Shown here in pieces: positions 34,907 to 45,720 of a stretch of DNA of 64,000 nucleotides. Origin of the DNA: Buchnera aphidicola (Formosaphis micheliae) (GTDB taxonomy: Bacteria > Pseudomonadota > Gammaproteobacteria > Enterobacterales > Enterobacteriaceae); NCBI RefSeq assembly GCF_039403185.1, contig NZ_CP135047.1:124001-188000 (forward strand), read 5' to 3'. The notes beneath the pieces are model-generated. The model ran no database searches, was not told the origin of the DNA, and worked only from the letters and a program-made list of their open reading frames with translations. Position 1 is the first letter of the stretch. Every line of letters starts with the position of its first letter. Both the position numbers and the translations under genes were made by a program.

Positions 34907-35209
34907 ATGATTTCTATTTTAGATGGTTTAATTTTATCAATTATTTTATTTTTTTTAGGAGCTTTGTGTATTGTTATACGTCGTAATGTTTTGTTTATTT
35001 TTATTGGTATAGAAATTATGATGAATGCACTTGCGTTAGCTTTTATATTTATAGGACATTATTGGAATCAAAGTGATGGACAGATAATGTATATTTTAAT
35101 TATTACCTTAGCTGCGTCGGAAGCTAGTGTAGGTTTAGCTCTTTTAATTCAACTATATCGGCGTTATAAAACGTTAGATATTGATATATTAAGTAGGATG
35201 CGAGGATGA
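34907..35209 (+). CDS. nuoK: NADH-quinone oxidoreductase subunit K
   Basis: A small three-helix membrane subunit. From ATG 34907 ([12 protein letters not shown]) the protein is 100 residues, exactly the E. coli length; an ATG at 34895 would sit only one base from the AGAGG element and add four residues. The key membrane glutamates are in [10 protein letters not shown] (about residues 33-42) and [13 protein letters not shown] (about 69-81). The C-terminus SRMRG matches E. coli. Stop overlaps nuoL by ATGA. Confidence 0.95.
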   Translation: MISILDGLILSIILFFLGALCIVIRRNVLFIFIGIEIMMNALALAFIFIGHYWNQSDGQIMYILIITLAASEASVGLALLIQLYRRYKTLDIDILSRMRG

Positions 35210-37047
35210 GTGTTATTTATCTTATCGTTGGTTTTCCATTGTTTAGTTTTTTTTTATTATCTTTTTTTAGTAAATATTTATCTAATAATTATTCTATGTT
35301 TATTAGTAATATTTCTATTTTTATTTCTTTAATATTAACTTGTTATTATTTGAATATATTTTTACATTTTAATCATCATGTATATTTATTTAAACTATGG
35401 AATTGGATTCATATTGGAAAGTTAATAGTTGATTTTAATTTGTTGTTGGATAATTTATCTTTAGTTATGTTATTGATGATTATTCTTGTTGGTTTATTAA
35501 TATGTATGTATTCTATTTGGTACATGAAACGTGTTGAGGGTTGTACTCGTTTTTTTTCATATATTAGTTTATTTATTGCAAGTATGTTATTATTGGTATT
35601 ATCAGATAATTTGTTGTTGCTTTTATGTGGTTGGGAATTAGTTGGATTATGTTCTTATTTATTAATTGGTTTTTATTACAAAGATATTAAAAATTGTCGA
35701 TCAGCAATTAAGTCGTTTATTGTTACACGGTTTGGAGATATTTTTTTATTATTTGCAATTTTTTTAACTTATTATTATTTTGGGTCTTTTAATTTTTGTG
35801 ATTTATCATTAATTGCAGAAAATAGTATTTTTGTAAGTTATGATTTTTCATTAAAATGGGTGATGTTATTTTTTTTAATAGGGGGATTAGGTAAGTCTGT
35901 TCAAATTCCATTTCACATTTGGTTAACTGATGCAATGGTTGGACCCACTCCTGTTTCAGCATTAATTCATGCTGCTACTATGGTTATAGTAGGAATTTAT
36001 TTATTTTTAAGAATACATACTTTATTTATTTTAACACCAAATATATTGTTTATAATATCTAACATTGGAATTATAACTTTGTTAGTATCTAGTCTATCAG
36101 CTGTTGTACAAAAAGATATTAAATGTATATTAGCTTATTCAACAATGAGTCAAATAGGGTATATGTTTTTAGGTTTAGGGGTAGGTGCCTGGAATGCTGT
36201 TATTTGTCATTTAGTTATTCATGCTTTTTTTAAAGCATTATTATTTCTTACATCAGGTTCAATAATATTAGCATGTAATCACGAAAGAAATATTTATAAA
36301 ATGGGTGGTTTATATAAAATATTATTTTTTGAATATATATGTTTTTTATTAGGAACTAGTGCTTTAATTGCTTTTCCTATTATTAGTGCTGGATTTTATA
36401 GTAAAGGAGCTATCTTACTATCAGTTTATCAAGCTCGTCATTTTTATCTTTTTGGTATAGCATTAATAAGTTCTATTATAACATCTATTTATGCATGTAA
36501 GATGATTTTTCTTATTTTTCATGGTCAACAAAATATTCTTGTTACTAAATACAAAGAAATAATATATAAAGTTCCTTTAATAGTATTAGGTATATTATCT
36601 ACTGTGTTTGGTTATTTTTTAGTTTTTCCTTTGTCTAATATTTTTGTAATGAAGCCCATACTTTTAGTTAATACTTTTTATATAGAATTTTTGTGTAGTG
36701 TATGCTCTATATTAGGTATTTGGATAGCATACATTATGTGGTTCAAGAAAAAAAATATATTTTTTTGTTTTCAACAAGTAAAACTAGTTTATTTTTTAAA
36801 AAATTTTTTATATTCAGGTTGTGGATTTAATTATTTATATAATTATTTATTTGTTAAACCATATTTACGGTGTTCATATTTTTTATCACATGATCCATTA
36901 AATTATATTATTCAATTTCCTATAAATTGTGTTGTTACGTTTAGGAAAATGTTATCAGTTATGGTGAATGGTTATTTACGTTGGTATATATCTTCAATGA
37001 TTATAGGTATTACAATTAATTTAATATTTATATTACTGATGTATTGA
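35206..37047 (+). CDS. nuoL: NADH-quinone oxidoreductase subunit L
   Basis: The distal antiporter-like proton-pumping subunit with the long lateral helix; 613 residues, the E. coli length. [19 protein letters not shown] (about residues 140-158) holds the essential Glu, [35 protein letters not shown] (from about 226) the pumping Lys and His. The lateral-helix region is present at the C-terminus with low sequence conservation. GAGG precedes the ATG within the nuoK end. Confidence 0.97.
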   Translation: MSVIYLIVGFPLFSFFLLSFFSKYLSNNYSMFISNISIFISLILTCYYLNIFLHFNHHVYLFKLWNWIHIGKLIVDFNLLLDNLSLVMLLMIILVGLLICMYSIWYMKRVEGCTRFFSYISLFIASMLLLVLSDNLLLLLCGWELVGLCSYLLIGFYYKDIKNCRSAIKSFIVTRFGDIFLLFAIFLTYYYFGSFNFCDLSLIAENSIFVSYDFSLKWVMLFFLIGGLGKSVQIPFHIWLTDAMVGPTPVSALIHAATMVIVGIYLFLRIHTLFILTPNILFIISNIGIITLLVSSLSAVVQKDIKCILAYSTMSQIGYMFLGLGVGAWNAVICHLVIHAFFKALLFLTSGSIILACNHERNIYKMGGLYKILFFEYICFLLGTSALIAFPIISAGFYSKGAILLSVYQARHFYLFGIALISSIITSIYACKMIFLIFHGQQNILVTKYKEIIYKVPLIVLGILSTVFGYFLVFPLSNIFVMKPILLVNTFYIEFLCSVCSILGIWIAYIMWFKKKNIFFCFQQVKLVYFLKNFLYSGCGFNYLYNYLFVKPYLRCSYFLSHDPLNYIIQFPINCVVTFRKMLSVMVNGYLRWYISSMIIGITINLIFILLMY

Positions 37048-37140
37048 TTGTCTAAATATATTGACTATATTTTTATGGTATATAAATCATAAAATTGGTT
37101 CAATAATATTATTAAAATATTGAATAGGGTTATAACTATA

Positions 37141-38625
37141 ATGTTTTTACCATTATTAATCGTTGTTCCATTTTTTGGCGCTTTTTTATGTTGGCAATCA
37201 GAACGGTTTAATTACAAATTACCTCGTTGGATTGCATTGATTACAATGGGAATAGTTTTATCATATATATTAAAAATTTGGTGTTATAAGTTTAATTTAG
37301 GAATTCAACCACCATTTCAATTAGATAATTGGTTGATAGAATTTTTCATACGATGGATTCCTAAATTAGGTATTGATATTCATTTAGGAGTTGATGGTTT
37401 ATCTATTTTAATGTTATCACTTACAGTTTTCTTTGGAATTGTTTCAATTTTGTGTTCATGGAATCATATTAATAGATATCAGGGACTATTTTATTTTAAT
37501 TTAATGTGGTTATTAGGAGCAATTATCGGTCTATTTTTGTCTATTGATTTATTTTTATTTTTATTTTTTTGGGAAATAATGATAATTCCTATGTATTTTT
37601 TAATTATTTTATGGGGTTATAAAGCATTTAATAGTCAAAAGAATATTGATTCAGCAAATAAATTTTTTATTTATTCACAATTATCTGGATTATTATTATT
37701 AATTGGTATACTTACTTTGGTATTTACTCATTATTGTGTTACTCATGAATGGACATTTAATTATAATTTATTGATAAAAACTCCTATGAGTCAAGAATTA
37801 GAATATTTTTTAATGTTCTGTTTTTTTTTAGCATTTATTATTAAAATACCTGTGATTCCATTCCATACTTGGTTACCGGAAGTACATTCATATTCTCCAA
37901 TTTCTGGTGTTTTAGATTTATCTGGATTGTTATTAAAAACAGCAATTTATGGTTTATTACGTTTTTCATTACCATTTTTTCCACATGTTTTATCTAGTTT
38001 TTCTAAATTTGCAATATGTATTGGTTTGATTAGTATGTTCTATAGTGCGTGGATGGCATTCTCTCAAAATAATATAAAAAAAGTTGTGGCTTATAGTTCT
38101 ATATCTAATATGGGATTAATGCTAATTGCTATTTATGTTAATAATATAATTTCTTTTCAGGGAGTTATGATACAAATATTATCGCATAGTATTTCAATTG
38201 CAGCTTTGTTTATTTTGATTCATCAATTATACATAATTCTATTTACAAGAAATATAAAAAAAATGGGAGGATTATGGTCAAATATTGGATGGATTCCAGC
38301 TTTTTTTTTATTTTTTATTATATCCAATATTGGTTTACCTGGAACAGGAAATTTTGTAGGTGAATTGATGATGTTTATTGGAATTTTTAATTATTCTCCT
38401 ATATTATCTTTTGTGTCTTTATTCATATTAATATTTTCTTCTGTTTATTCTTTATATGTGATAAAAAAAATTTGTTTTGGTAAAACTAAAACTTGTTATG
38501 AAATAAAAAATATACAGTGTATTGAGTTTGTTATATTGATTATTTTTACTTTAATATTAATTTCTATAGGTTTTTTTCCAACGTTTATTTTAGATACTGC
38601 ATATATAGCTATGTATAATTTTTAG
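37141..38625 (+). CDS. nuoM: NADH-quinone oxidoreductase subunit M
   Basis: A second antiporter-like proton pump. I place the start at ATG 37141 (MFLPLLIVVPFFGAFLCWQ), which aligns with the E. coli N-terminus and has AGGG 11 bases upstream; a TTG at 37120 would add seven unmatched residues. The protein is then 494 residues (509 in E. coli). The helix with FFWEIMIIPMYF carries the essential Glu and IKIPVIPFHTWLPEVHSYSP the conserved Lys. Confidence 0.96.
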   Translation: MFLPLLIVVPFFGAFLCWQSERFNYKLPRWIALITMGIVLSYILKIWCYKFNLGIQPPFQLDNWLIEFFIRWIPKLGIDIHLGVDGLSILMLSLTVFFGIVSILCSWNHINRYQGLFYFNLMWLLGAIIGLFLSIDLFLFLFFWEIMIIPMYFLIILWGYKAFNSQKNIDSANKFFIYSQLSGLLLLIGILTLVFTHYCVTHEWTFNYNLLIKTPMSQELEYFLMFCFFLAFIIKIPVIPFHTWLPEVHSYSPISGVLDLSGLLLKTAIYGLLRFSLPFFPHVLSSFSKFAICIGLISMFYSAWMAFSQNNIKKVVAYSSISNMGLMLIAIYVNNIISFQGVMIQILSHSISIAALFILIHQLYIILFTRNIKKMGGLWSNIGWIPAFFLFFIISNIGLPGTGNFVGELMMFIGIFNYSPILSFVSLFILIFSSVYSLYVIKKICFGKTKTCYEIKNIQCIEFVILIIFTLILISIGFFPTFILDTAYIAMYNF

Positions 38626-38656
38626 TATATTTTTTTATTTTATTGAAAGGTTTTTC

Positions 38657-40126
38657 ATGAGTACAATTATTATAAAACAATTTATTGGATTAATTCCTAT
38701 TTTCATTTTATTAATAGCAGCATTGATTGGGATCTTTTCAATTGCTATAAAGAGAAATCATATATTTGTTTATATTATAAGTGTAATAGGTTTTATTATA
38801 TCAATATTATCTATGTTTTTTGTTTGTCAAATAATACCAATTGATATTGGTATGTTATTTTATATCAATCATTATTCAATTTTATATATGAGTATAATTA
38901 TTATATCTGGTATTATTACTATTATTTTAGCTTATCCTTATTTATTGCATTATAAATTTAATAAAGAAGAGTTTTATTTATTATTATTATTTTCTACATT
39001 AGGTAGCATGGTCGTTGCTATTTCTAATCATTTAATTAGTATTTTTATAAGTATTGAACTAATGTCTTTTCCGATATTAGGATTAATTGGTTATGAATAT
39101 TTTCAATATAAATCGTTAGAAGCAGCATTAAAATATATGATTTTATCCGGATTTTCATCTATATGTTTATTATTAGGTATTGCTTTAATATATTATGTAT
39201 CAGGTAGTTTAAATTTAATTGATATTGGTAATACTTTAATTTTTAATTCTATATATAACAATAATATAATTATATTATTGGGTTTAAGTTTAATTTTAGT
39301 ATCTTTTATATTTAAATTATCAATTGTACCTTTTCATTTATGGACTCCTGATGTATATGAAGGAAGTTCTTATGTAGTTCTTTTTTTTGTATCTTCTGTT
39401 GGTAAAATTGCAGTATTTAGTTTATTAAGTAGATTATTTTTGTATATTCCGAATAGCAAAATCAGTTTAATATATTTAATATTAGAATTTATGTCATTTA
39501 TTTCTATTGTTTTTGGTAGTGTAATGATGTTATTTCAAAAAAACATTAAGAGGTTATTAGCTTATTCATCTATTTCTAATTTAGGTTATTTATTAATTAC
39601 AGTGATATATATCAATAATCAATATATTTCATTAATAACTATTGGATTATTTACACTTAGTTATATATTATCAAATGCAGTTTTTTTAGGTTCTATAAGT
39701 TCTATTTCTATAAAAAATGAACAAAAAGACATTGATTATATTAAATTTTATAGAGGTATATTTTGGCGTCATCCAATTATTGCAATTATGTTAACAATAG
39801 CTTTATTTTCGTTTGCAAGCATTCCTATGAGTATTGGTTTTTTTGGAAAGTTTTATTTAATGTTACTAATAGTATCTAAAAAATCATTATTATTAGGATT
39901 TGGAATTGTTTTAGGTAGTATAATTGGATTATATTGTTATTTACAGGTAATTTTAAGTTTTTATTTAAAATCATCTGAATTATTAAGCAATAACAAATTA
40001 TTTAATAGTTTTAAATTAACTGTATTAAATATATTAATAATAATATTGTCTACTATAATAGTATTATTTGGTATATATCCAACATATTTAATTGAGTTAT
40101 TTGGAAACATTCAATGGTTGTTATAA
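38657..40126 (+). CDS. nuoN: NADH-quinone oxidoreductase subunit N
   Basis: The third antiporter-like subunit and last gene of the operon; 489 residues (485 in E. coli). Family motifs are SIELMSFPILGLIGYE (about residues 132-147, essential Glu), FKLSIVPFHLWTPDVYEGSS (about 222-241, Lys/His) and QKNIKRLLAYSSISNLGYLL (about 293-312). AAAGG precedes the ATG. With this gene every nuo subunit of the E. coli operon is accounted for. Confidence 0.97.
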   Translation: MSTIIIKQFIGLIPIFILLIAALIGIFSIAIKRNHIFVYIISVIGFIISILSMFFVCQIIPIDIGMLFYINHYSILYMSIIIISGIITIILAYPYLLHYKFNKEEFYLLLLFSTLGSMVVAISNHLISIFISIELMSFPILGLIGYEYFQYKSLEAALKYMILSGFSSICLLLGIALIYYVSGSLNLIDIGNTLIFNSIYNNNIIILLGLSLILVSFIFKLSIVPFHLWTPDVYEGSSYVVLFFVSSVGKIAVFSLLSRLFLYIPNSKISLIYLILEFMSFISIVFGSVMMLFQKNIKRLLAYSSISNLGYLLITVIYINNQYISLITIGLFTLSYILSNAVFLGSISSISIKNEQKDIDYIKFYRGIFWRHPIIAIMLTIALFSFASIPMSIGFFGKFYLMLLIVSKKSLLLGFGIVLGSIIGLYCYLQVILSFYLKSSELLSNNKLFNSFKLTVLNILIIILSTIIVLFGIYPTYLIELFGNIQWLL

Positions 40127-40304
40127 AAAACATAATATTCATATACAATTTTAGCATATTTGTATCTATTTTGTATTTAATATATTTTATTACATAAAAT
40201 ATATTTTGTTTAATATAAGTAATACTTTATATAGTATAAACTAAGTATATGAAAAGTACTGTTTATAATTTTATTTGAATATTTTTATAATGGAATAAAT
40301 AAAA

Positions 40305-41157
40305 ATGTATCATAATGTAGGTACAACTTTTCTTTGGACGGTTTTTAGTATATTGTCTATTTTAATGATTTTGTTTGAGGTAACATTACAAAAAAAAAAT
40401 ATTTTTAAAAAATTATTCTAAAGGAGCTTATTTATTAACTATATCTTGGATATGTACTACCTTTTTATTCGCTTTAATATTTTGGTTATGTATTAAAAAT
40501 AATTTTAATTGTGAACATGCTAATACAATATTATTATCTTTTTTTAGTGCTTACTTTTTTGAACAATTATTATCTATAGATAATATTTTTGTGTGGTTTA
40601 TATTATTTAAATCATTTTCTATTTCTTTTATATGGCAACGTAAAGTATTAATATATGGAGTATTAGGTGCTATTTTATTTCGAACTAGTATGATTTTAAT
40701 AGGTAATTGGTTATTGATAAAGTTGCATTGGGTATTGTATTTTTTTGGAGTTATTTTAATATTAACAGGAGCAAAAGTATTTTTTAGTCGAAACAATGAA
40801 AATGATATATTAAAAGAAAAAAAATGGATAATATGGATATATAAAAAATTAAGAATAATAAATGAAATTCAAGGAGATAAATTTTTTTTAAGACGTAATA
40901 GAATATTTTTTTTAACTCCCTTGTGTTTTGTAGCTATATTAATTGAACTTAGTGATATTATTTTTTCTATTGATAGTCTTATAGCTGTTTTATCTATAAC
41001 TGTAGATCCTTTCGTTGCAATTACATCAAATTTATTAGCTATTTTTAGTTTGCGTTCTTTATATTTTGTTTTATATTCTTGTATTAAAAAAATAGATTTT
41101 ATAAAGTATGTAGTAGGGTTAATATTAATTATTATTGGTCTGAAAATTTTTATATAA
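40305..41157 (+). pseudogene. alx: TerC-family membrane protein (Alx-like), frameshifted at an A10 tract
   Basis: Two overlapping reading segments together match E. coli Alx (YgjT). The first runs from ATG 40305 (MYHNVGTTFLWTVFSI) and stops at 40419-40421. The second, in the next frame, continues from 40417 with SKGAYLLTISW, FFEQLLSIDNIFVW and then ELSDIIFSIDSL to the stop at 41155-41157. The break lies beside A10 at 40390-40399; removing one A gives a continuous 283-residue protein with both TerC acidic motifs. TerC/Alx proteins act in manganese or other metal export. The long intact second part argues for recent damage, slippage rescue or a sequencing error. The symbol is by similarity. Confidence 0.8.
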
Positions 41158-41422
41158 CATATAATATATTTTTTTGGTATATTTATAAATAATATGTAAA
41201 CAGATATTGAAATAATATTACTGAGTAATAATATATATATGTTGTAAATATATTGTTATCATAGTAAAGTATGCAAGTTGTTAGTATTTTTTTAAATATT
41301 TTTAATAAAATATTTAATTTCAATATACAAAAACTTATAATTCGTTTATTTGTATATTAATTAACGTATATTTTATTTTTTAAAATGATTTTTTATTGTA
41401 TAGTTAAAATATATAACACGAA

Positions 41423-42625
41423 ATGTATCTTAAAGAAAATAATATAAATTTATATAATTTTAAATTATTGGCAAAAAAAATGCATTTATTGCATTCTTCT
41501 GCATTTATTTTTATTGTTGGCGGTACTAATGGAAAAGGGACAGTATGTTATTTTTTAGAAAAGATTTTTATAAATTCTGGGTATCGAGTAGGGTTATATA
41601 CTTCACCTCATTTATTAGATGAAATTGAACGTGTGAGGATTAATGGTCAATATGTTGAAAGAAGTGTATATCAATATGCGTTTTCATTAGTGAGATTGTA
41701 TCAAAAAAATTTTTTCTTAACATATTTTGAATTTATTACATTAGTTGCATTAGTTTTGTTTAAAGATACCAAATTAGATGTTATTATTCTTGAAGTAGGA
41801 TTAGGAGGTAGATTAGATGCTACAAATATCATTAATACAGATTTATCTATAATTACTAATGTCGGGATAGATCATGTTGATTGTTTAGGTAGCACTCGTT
41901 CTAGTATTGGATTTGAAAAGGCTCATATTGCCAGAAAAAATAAATTTATCATATTTGGAGAATATGATATACCTGGTAAAATGGTACATGTAATAAAAAA
42001 TAAACAGGCTATATTAAAATTATTTAAGAGAGATTGGTTTATTATTAAAAATAAAAATAACTGGAGTTATGTTTCTCGTACTAGAAATATATACAATATT
42101 TCTTATCCTAATGTATCTTTAAATAGTATTTCAGTAGCTTTAACTGCTTTATTTTGTTCTCCATTTATAATATATAATAATGTTATTATAGATGTGATTA
42201 AAAATATTGTGATACCTGGGCGATTTCAAATTATATCTCAAAAACCTAAAATAATATTAGACGTTGGACATAATCCACATGCTATATTAAATTTATCTAA
42301 AAAAATAAAAAAAATTAGTCATAAAAGAAAAAAAATTTATGTGATTATGGGAATATTAAAAGATAAAGATTTTCATAATATGATTTTAAATTTAATAGAA
42401 GTAGTTGATTATTGGTATACTGCGCCAATAGATACGATAAAAGGATTTACTTGGTGTCAATTAAATAAAATTTTACCAAATTTTTTTAATATTTGTAAAA
42501 ATGTTCAAAAAGTATGGGATGTTGTTCAAAAAAGAACTAACAAAGAAGACGTAATAGTCGTATGTGGATCATTTTATTTAGTATCGGAAATAATGAAAAT
42601 TATGAAATTAAAAGTAATAATTTAA
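41423..42625 (+). CDS. folC: Folylpolyglutamate synthase / dihydrofolate synthase
   Basis: Adds glutamate to dihydropteroate and to folates. The P-loop GGTNGKGTVCYFLE lies at about residues 33-46, TYFEFITLVALVLF and ILEVGLGGRLDATNI at about 107-140, and DVGHNPHAI near 280. The 400 residues lack about 20 N-terminal residues present in E. coli (the SWLSYLENLHSK part); no in-frame extension exists because a stop lies three codons upstream. A frame at 41385-41447 could hold the missing piece, but this is weak. Confidence 0.93.
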   Translation: MYLKENNINLYNFKLLAKKMHLLHSSAFIFIVGGTNGKGTVCYFLEKIFINSGYRVGLYTSPHLLDEIERVRINGQYVERSVYQYAFSLVRLYQKNFFLTYFEFITLVALVLFKDTKLDVIILEVGLGGRLDATNIINTDLSIITNVGIDHVDCLGSTRSSIGFEKAHIARKNKFIIFGEYDIPGKMVHVIKNKQAILKLFKRDWFIIKNKNNWSYVSRTRNIYNISYPNVSLNSISVALTALFCSPFIIYNNVIIDVIKNIVIPGRFQIISQKPKIILDVGHNPHAILNLSKKIKKISHKRKKIYVIMGILKDKDFHNMILNLIEVVDYWYTAPIDTIKGFTWCQLNKILPNFFNICKNVQKVWDVVQKRTNKEDVIVVCGSFYLVSEIMKIMKLKVII

Positions 42626-42723
42626 TTTAATTTATTTTTATAAGAGGATAAATGTAAGTAAATATTTTTTATATATATGATATATTTTTAATAATAGATA
42701 TTTTACATATTTAATAAATAAAC

Positions 42724-42758
42724 AGTACACTAAAATGAATAATTAATTTTAATGTACT
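42724..42758 (-). terminator. Terminator of prs
   Basis: AGTACACTAAAAT (42724-42736) and ATTTTAATGTACT (42746-42758) form a 13-bp stem. Read as minus-strand RNA the single mismatch becomes a G-U pair. It lies about 30 bases past the prs stop and between the convergent folC and prs, so it most likely ends prs. Confidence 0.6.
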
Positions 42759-42789
42759 TATGAAAATATATTGTATTAAAACAATGGTT

Positions 42790-43737
42790 TTAGTGTTCGA
42801 ACATTTCAGAAATAGATTCTTCATTACTAATTCTACGAATTGCTTCAGATAACATGCTAGAAAGACTCAATTGTCTTACATTAGGCAATAAACTAATTTT
42901 TTCAGATAATGGAATAGAATCACATACAACAACTTCATCAATTACAGAACGTTGTAAGTTTTCTACAGCATTACCAGAAAAAATTGGATGTGTAGCGTAA
43001 GCAAATACTCTATTTGCTCCTCTACTTTTTAGAGCTTCAGCAGCTTTACATAATGTACTTCCAGTATCTATTATATCGTCAACTAATACGCAATCACGTT
43101 CTGTAACATCTCCTATAACATGCATTACTTGAGATATATTAGATTGAGGTCTTCTTTTGTCTATTATAGCCATATCTGTATCATATAATAATTTAGCTAT
43201 TGCTCTAGCTCTAATTACTCCACCTATATCTGGTGATACAACAATTGGATTATTTAAATTAATTTTTAACATATCTTCTAATAAAATTGAACTACCAAAA
43301 ACGTTATCTACAGGTACATCAAAGAAACCTTGAATTTGTTCTGCATGTAAATCAACAGTTAAAATGCGATCAATTCCAACATTTGATAGAAAGTCAGCAA
43401 CGACTTTTGCAGTGATAGGTACTCTAGCTGAACGAACACGTCGGTCTTGTCTAGCATATCCAAAATAAGGAATAACTCCAGTAATACGACCAGCAGAAGC
43501 ACGTCTTAAAGCATCTACCATAACTAATAATTCCATTAAATTATCGTTTGTAGGAGCGCAAGTTGATTGAATAATAAATACATCACTGCCTCTGACATTT
43601 TCATTAATTTGTATGCTAATTTCTCCATCACTAAATCTAGTAACTAATGCATTACCTAATGTAGTATACAGTCTTTTTGTAATAGATTTAGCTAATTTTG
43701 GGATAGCATTACCAGAAAATAATTTTATGTTAGACAC
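42790..43737 (-). CDS. prs: Ribose-phosphate pyrophosphokinase (PRPP synthetase)
   Basis: Makes PRPP for nucleotide, histidine and tryptophan synthesis. I place the start at a GTG (43735-43737) giving [14 protein letters not shown] after the initiator. The protein is then 315 residues, exactly the E. coli length, and AAGG lies 9 bases upstream; E. coli prs is also known to start with GUG. A longer frame from TTG 43764 is unlikely. Visible are [17 protein letters not shown] (about residues 36-52), [10 protein letters not shown] (about 97-106) and the PRPP loop [13 protein letters not shown] (about 217-229). Confidence 0.97.
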   Translation of the reverse strand: MSNIKLFSGNAIPKLAKSITKRLYTTLGNALVTRFSDGEISIQINENVRGSDVFIIQSTCAPTNDNLMELLVMVDALRRASAGRITGVIPYFGYARQDRRVRSARVPITAKVVADFLSNVGIDRILTVDLHAEQIQGFFDVPVDNVFGSSILLEDMLKINLNNPIVVSPDIGGVIRARAIAKLLYDTDMAIIDKRRPQSNISQVMHVIGDVTERDCVLVDDIIDTGSTLCKAAEALKSRGANRVFAYATHPIFSGNAVENLQRSVIDEVVVCDSIPLSEKISLLPNVRQLSLSSMLSEAIRRISNEESISEMFEH

Positions 43738-44639
43738 GGAAGTCAACCTTAATTTATTGATCAATTGAATTGGTTGTATTTTAAATGGATATAATAAAAA
43801 TTTAATATTTTCAATATTAAAGTAATTATTTTTTAAAATGAATATTATTTCTATATAAAATATTTTTTATAATAGAAATATATCATATAAATATTATTTT
43901 TTTAGAAGGTTAATATAATTTTTTAGTTGATTAAAATTATTAAATATTTTTTTAATGGTATGATAAAATTACACAGTATTTAGATAATTTATATTTTTAA
44001 TTCAATATTTTGAAATATGTGATTAGTGCGTTATGCTATTGAATTATTTTAATATTTTGCATAGTATTTAACGTTATGATTTGAATCATTATTTTTTTGA
44101 AAAGTATATTTTATTATATAATATAAATTTGATATAAAAATATTATTTTTTTATTATGAAATGATACTTATAATATAAAATAATATTTTTGTGCATTTTT
44201 AAAAAATATAATACATTATAGATAGTGTTTGCTTATAGTAATATTTTTTATTATTTTTAGTAGATTTTTAAGTAAGTTTTTATTCAAATATGTGACGTTG
44301 ATGTTATTTGTTTTTATTTTATAGTATAAGGGAATTTTATTATATTAATTTTATTTTATAAATTTAAGATATATATATTTTAGGAGTATAGGATATAAAA
44401 TATGTTTATAAGGATAAATTACTATTATAATTATATAATAAATAAAATATTGACTAGTATTGTTATTTTTATATCAATAATATTAATAACATGAATATAG
44501 TGTTTTTTATATTTAAAGTTTATTAATTATAATAGTTCAGTTTTTTTATATTGTTTTTATAATGATTTTAAAGATATATATTGATAGATAGTATTATATG
44601 ATAGGTATGTAAAATGCATTAATAAGGTAAATGATATAG
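43738..44639. other. Gene-free gap at the expected ispE position
   Basis: About 900 A/T-rich bases between prs and prfA. In E. coli ispE, lolB and hemA lie here, and as I recall other Buchnera genomes keep ispE. The gap is about the length of ispE (roughly 850 bases). No ispE-like kinase motif (GGLGGGSS-type glycine-rich segment) was seen in any frame, only short open segments. Confidence 0.55.
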
Positions 44640-45716
44640 ATGAAAAAATCTATTTTATGTAAATTAGAACATATAAAAAACCGGTGTGAAGAATTAGAAT
44701 TGATGTTATCGGAATCTAATTTGATATTAAATCATGAAAAATTTCGTATATTATCTCAAGAATATATTAAATTATTAGATATTAAAAAGTGTTTTATAAA
44801 TTGGAAAGTTAATCAAAAAAATATAAAAACAGCTACAGAATTATTAAATGATAAAGAAGTTCGAGTATTAGCAGAAGAAGAATTGAAGTATTCTCTCCAA
44901 TATTCTAAGGATTTAGAAGAACAAATAAATATTTTATTGTTACCACGTGATCCTAACGATGAATATAGTTGCTTTATTGAAATTAGAGCAGCAACTGGAG
45001 GAGATGAAGCAGCAATTTTTACTGGAGATTTGTTACGTATGTATGTAAAATATGCTGAATCTCGCGCTTGGACAACAGAATTAATTAGTTCAAGTATAGG
45101 AGAAAAAGGTGGTTTTAAAGAAATTATTATTAAAATTACTGGAAATGGAGTGTGTGGAAGGTTGAAATTTGAGTCTGGAGGACATAGAGTACAGAGAGTA
45201 CCTCAGACTGAATCACAAGGTCGAATTCATACCTCTACATGTACAGTTGCAGTTATGCCAGAAGTTAAAACTTCAGAAAAACTTGTTATTTGTCATAGTG
45301 ATTTAAAAATTGATACTTTTCGTTCTTCTGGAGCAGGAGGTCAACATGTAAATACTACTGATTCTGCTATTAGAATCACACATATTCCAACAGGTCAAGT
45401 AGTAGAATGTCAAGATGAGAGATCACAACATAAAAATAAAGCTAAAGCATTATCTGTTTTATCTGCTCGTATTAATTCTGCTGAAATAGAAAAACGTAAT
45501 AAAGAAAGCGCATTTATTCGTCGAAATTTATTAGGAAGTGGAGAAAGATCCGATCGTAATAGGACCTATAATTTTTCTCAAAATAGAGTCACTGATCATA
45601 GAATTAATTTAACTTTATATTGTTTAGATGATATTTTAGAGGGTAAATTAGATTTATTAATCGAACCAATTATTCAGGAACATCAAGCAGAAATGTTACT
45701 TTCTTTATCAGATTAA
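44640..45716 (+). CDS. prfA: Peptide chain release factor 1
   Basis: Terminates translation at UAA/UAG. The 358 residues (360 in E. coli) include the catalytic GGQ in [16 protein letters not shown] (about residues 227-242) and a [12 protein letters not shown] segment (about 185-196) containing the PxT-like anticodon-recognition region. The stop codon is 4 bases before prmC, whose product methylates the GGQ glutamine, so enzyme and substrate are co-transcribed. Confidence 0.97.
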   Translation: MKKSILCKLEHIKNRCEELELMLSESNLILNHEKFRILSQEYIKLLDIKKCFINWKVNQKNIKTATELLNDKEVRVLAEEELKYSLQYSKDLEEQINILLLPRDPNDEYSCFIEIRAATGGDEAAIFTGDLLRMYVKYAESRAWTTELISSSIGEKGGFKEIIIKITGNGVCGRLKFESGGHRVQRVPQTESQGRIHTSTCTVAVMPEVKTSEKLVICHSDLKIDTFRSSGAGGQHVNTTDSAIRITHIPTGQVVECQDERSQHKNKAKALSVLSARINSAEIEKRNKESAFIRRNLLGSGERSDRNRTYNFSQNRVTDHRINLTLYCLDDILEGKLDLLIEPIIQEHQAEMLLSLSD

Positions 45717-45720
45717 TTTT

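Noticed and set aside
40551-40796. 81-codon minus-strand frame within the TerC-family gene
   Set aside because: The plus strand encodes conserved TerC sequence over the same span; the antisense product has no similarity I recognise.
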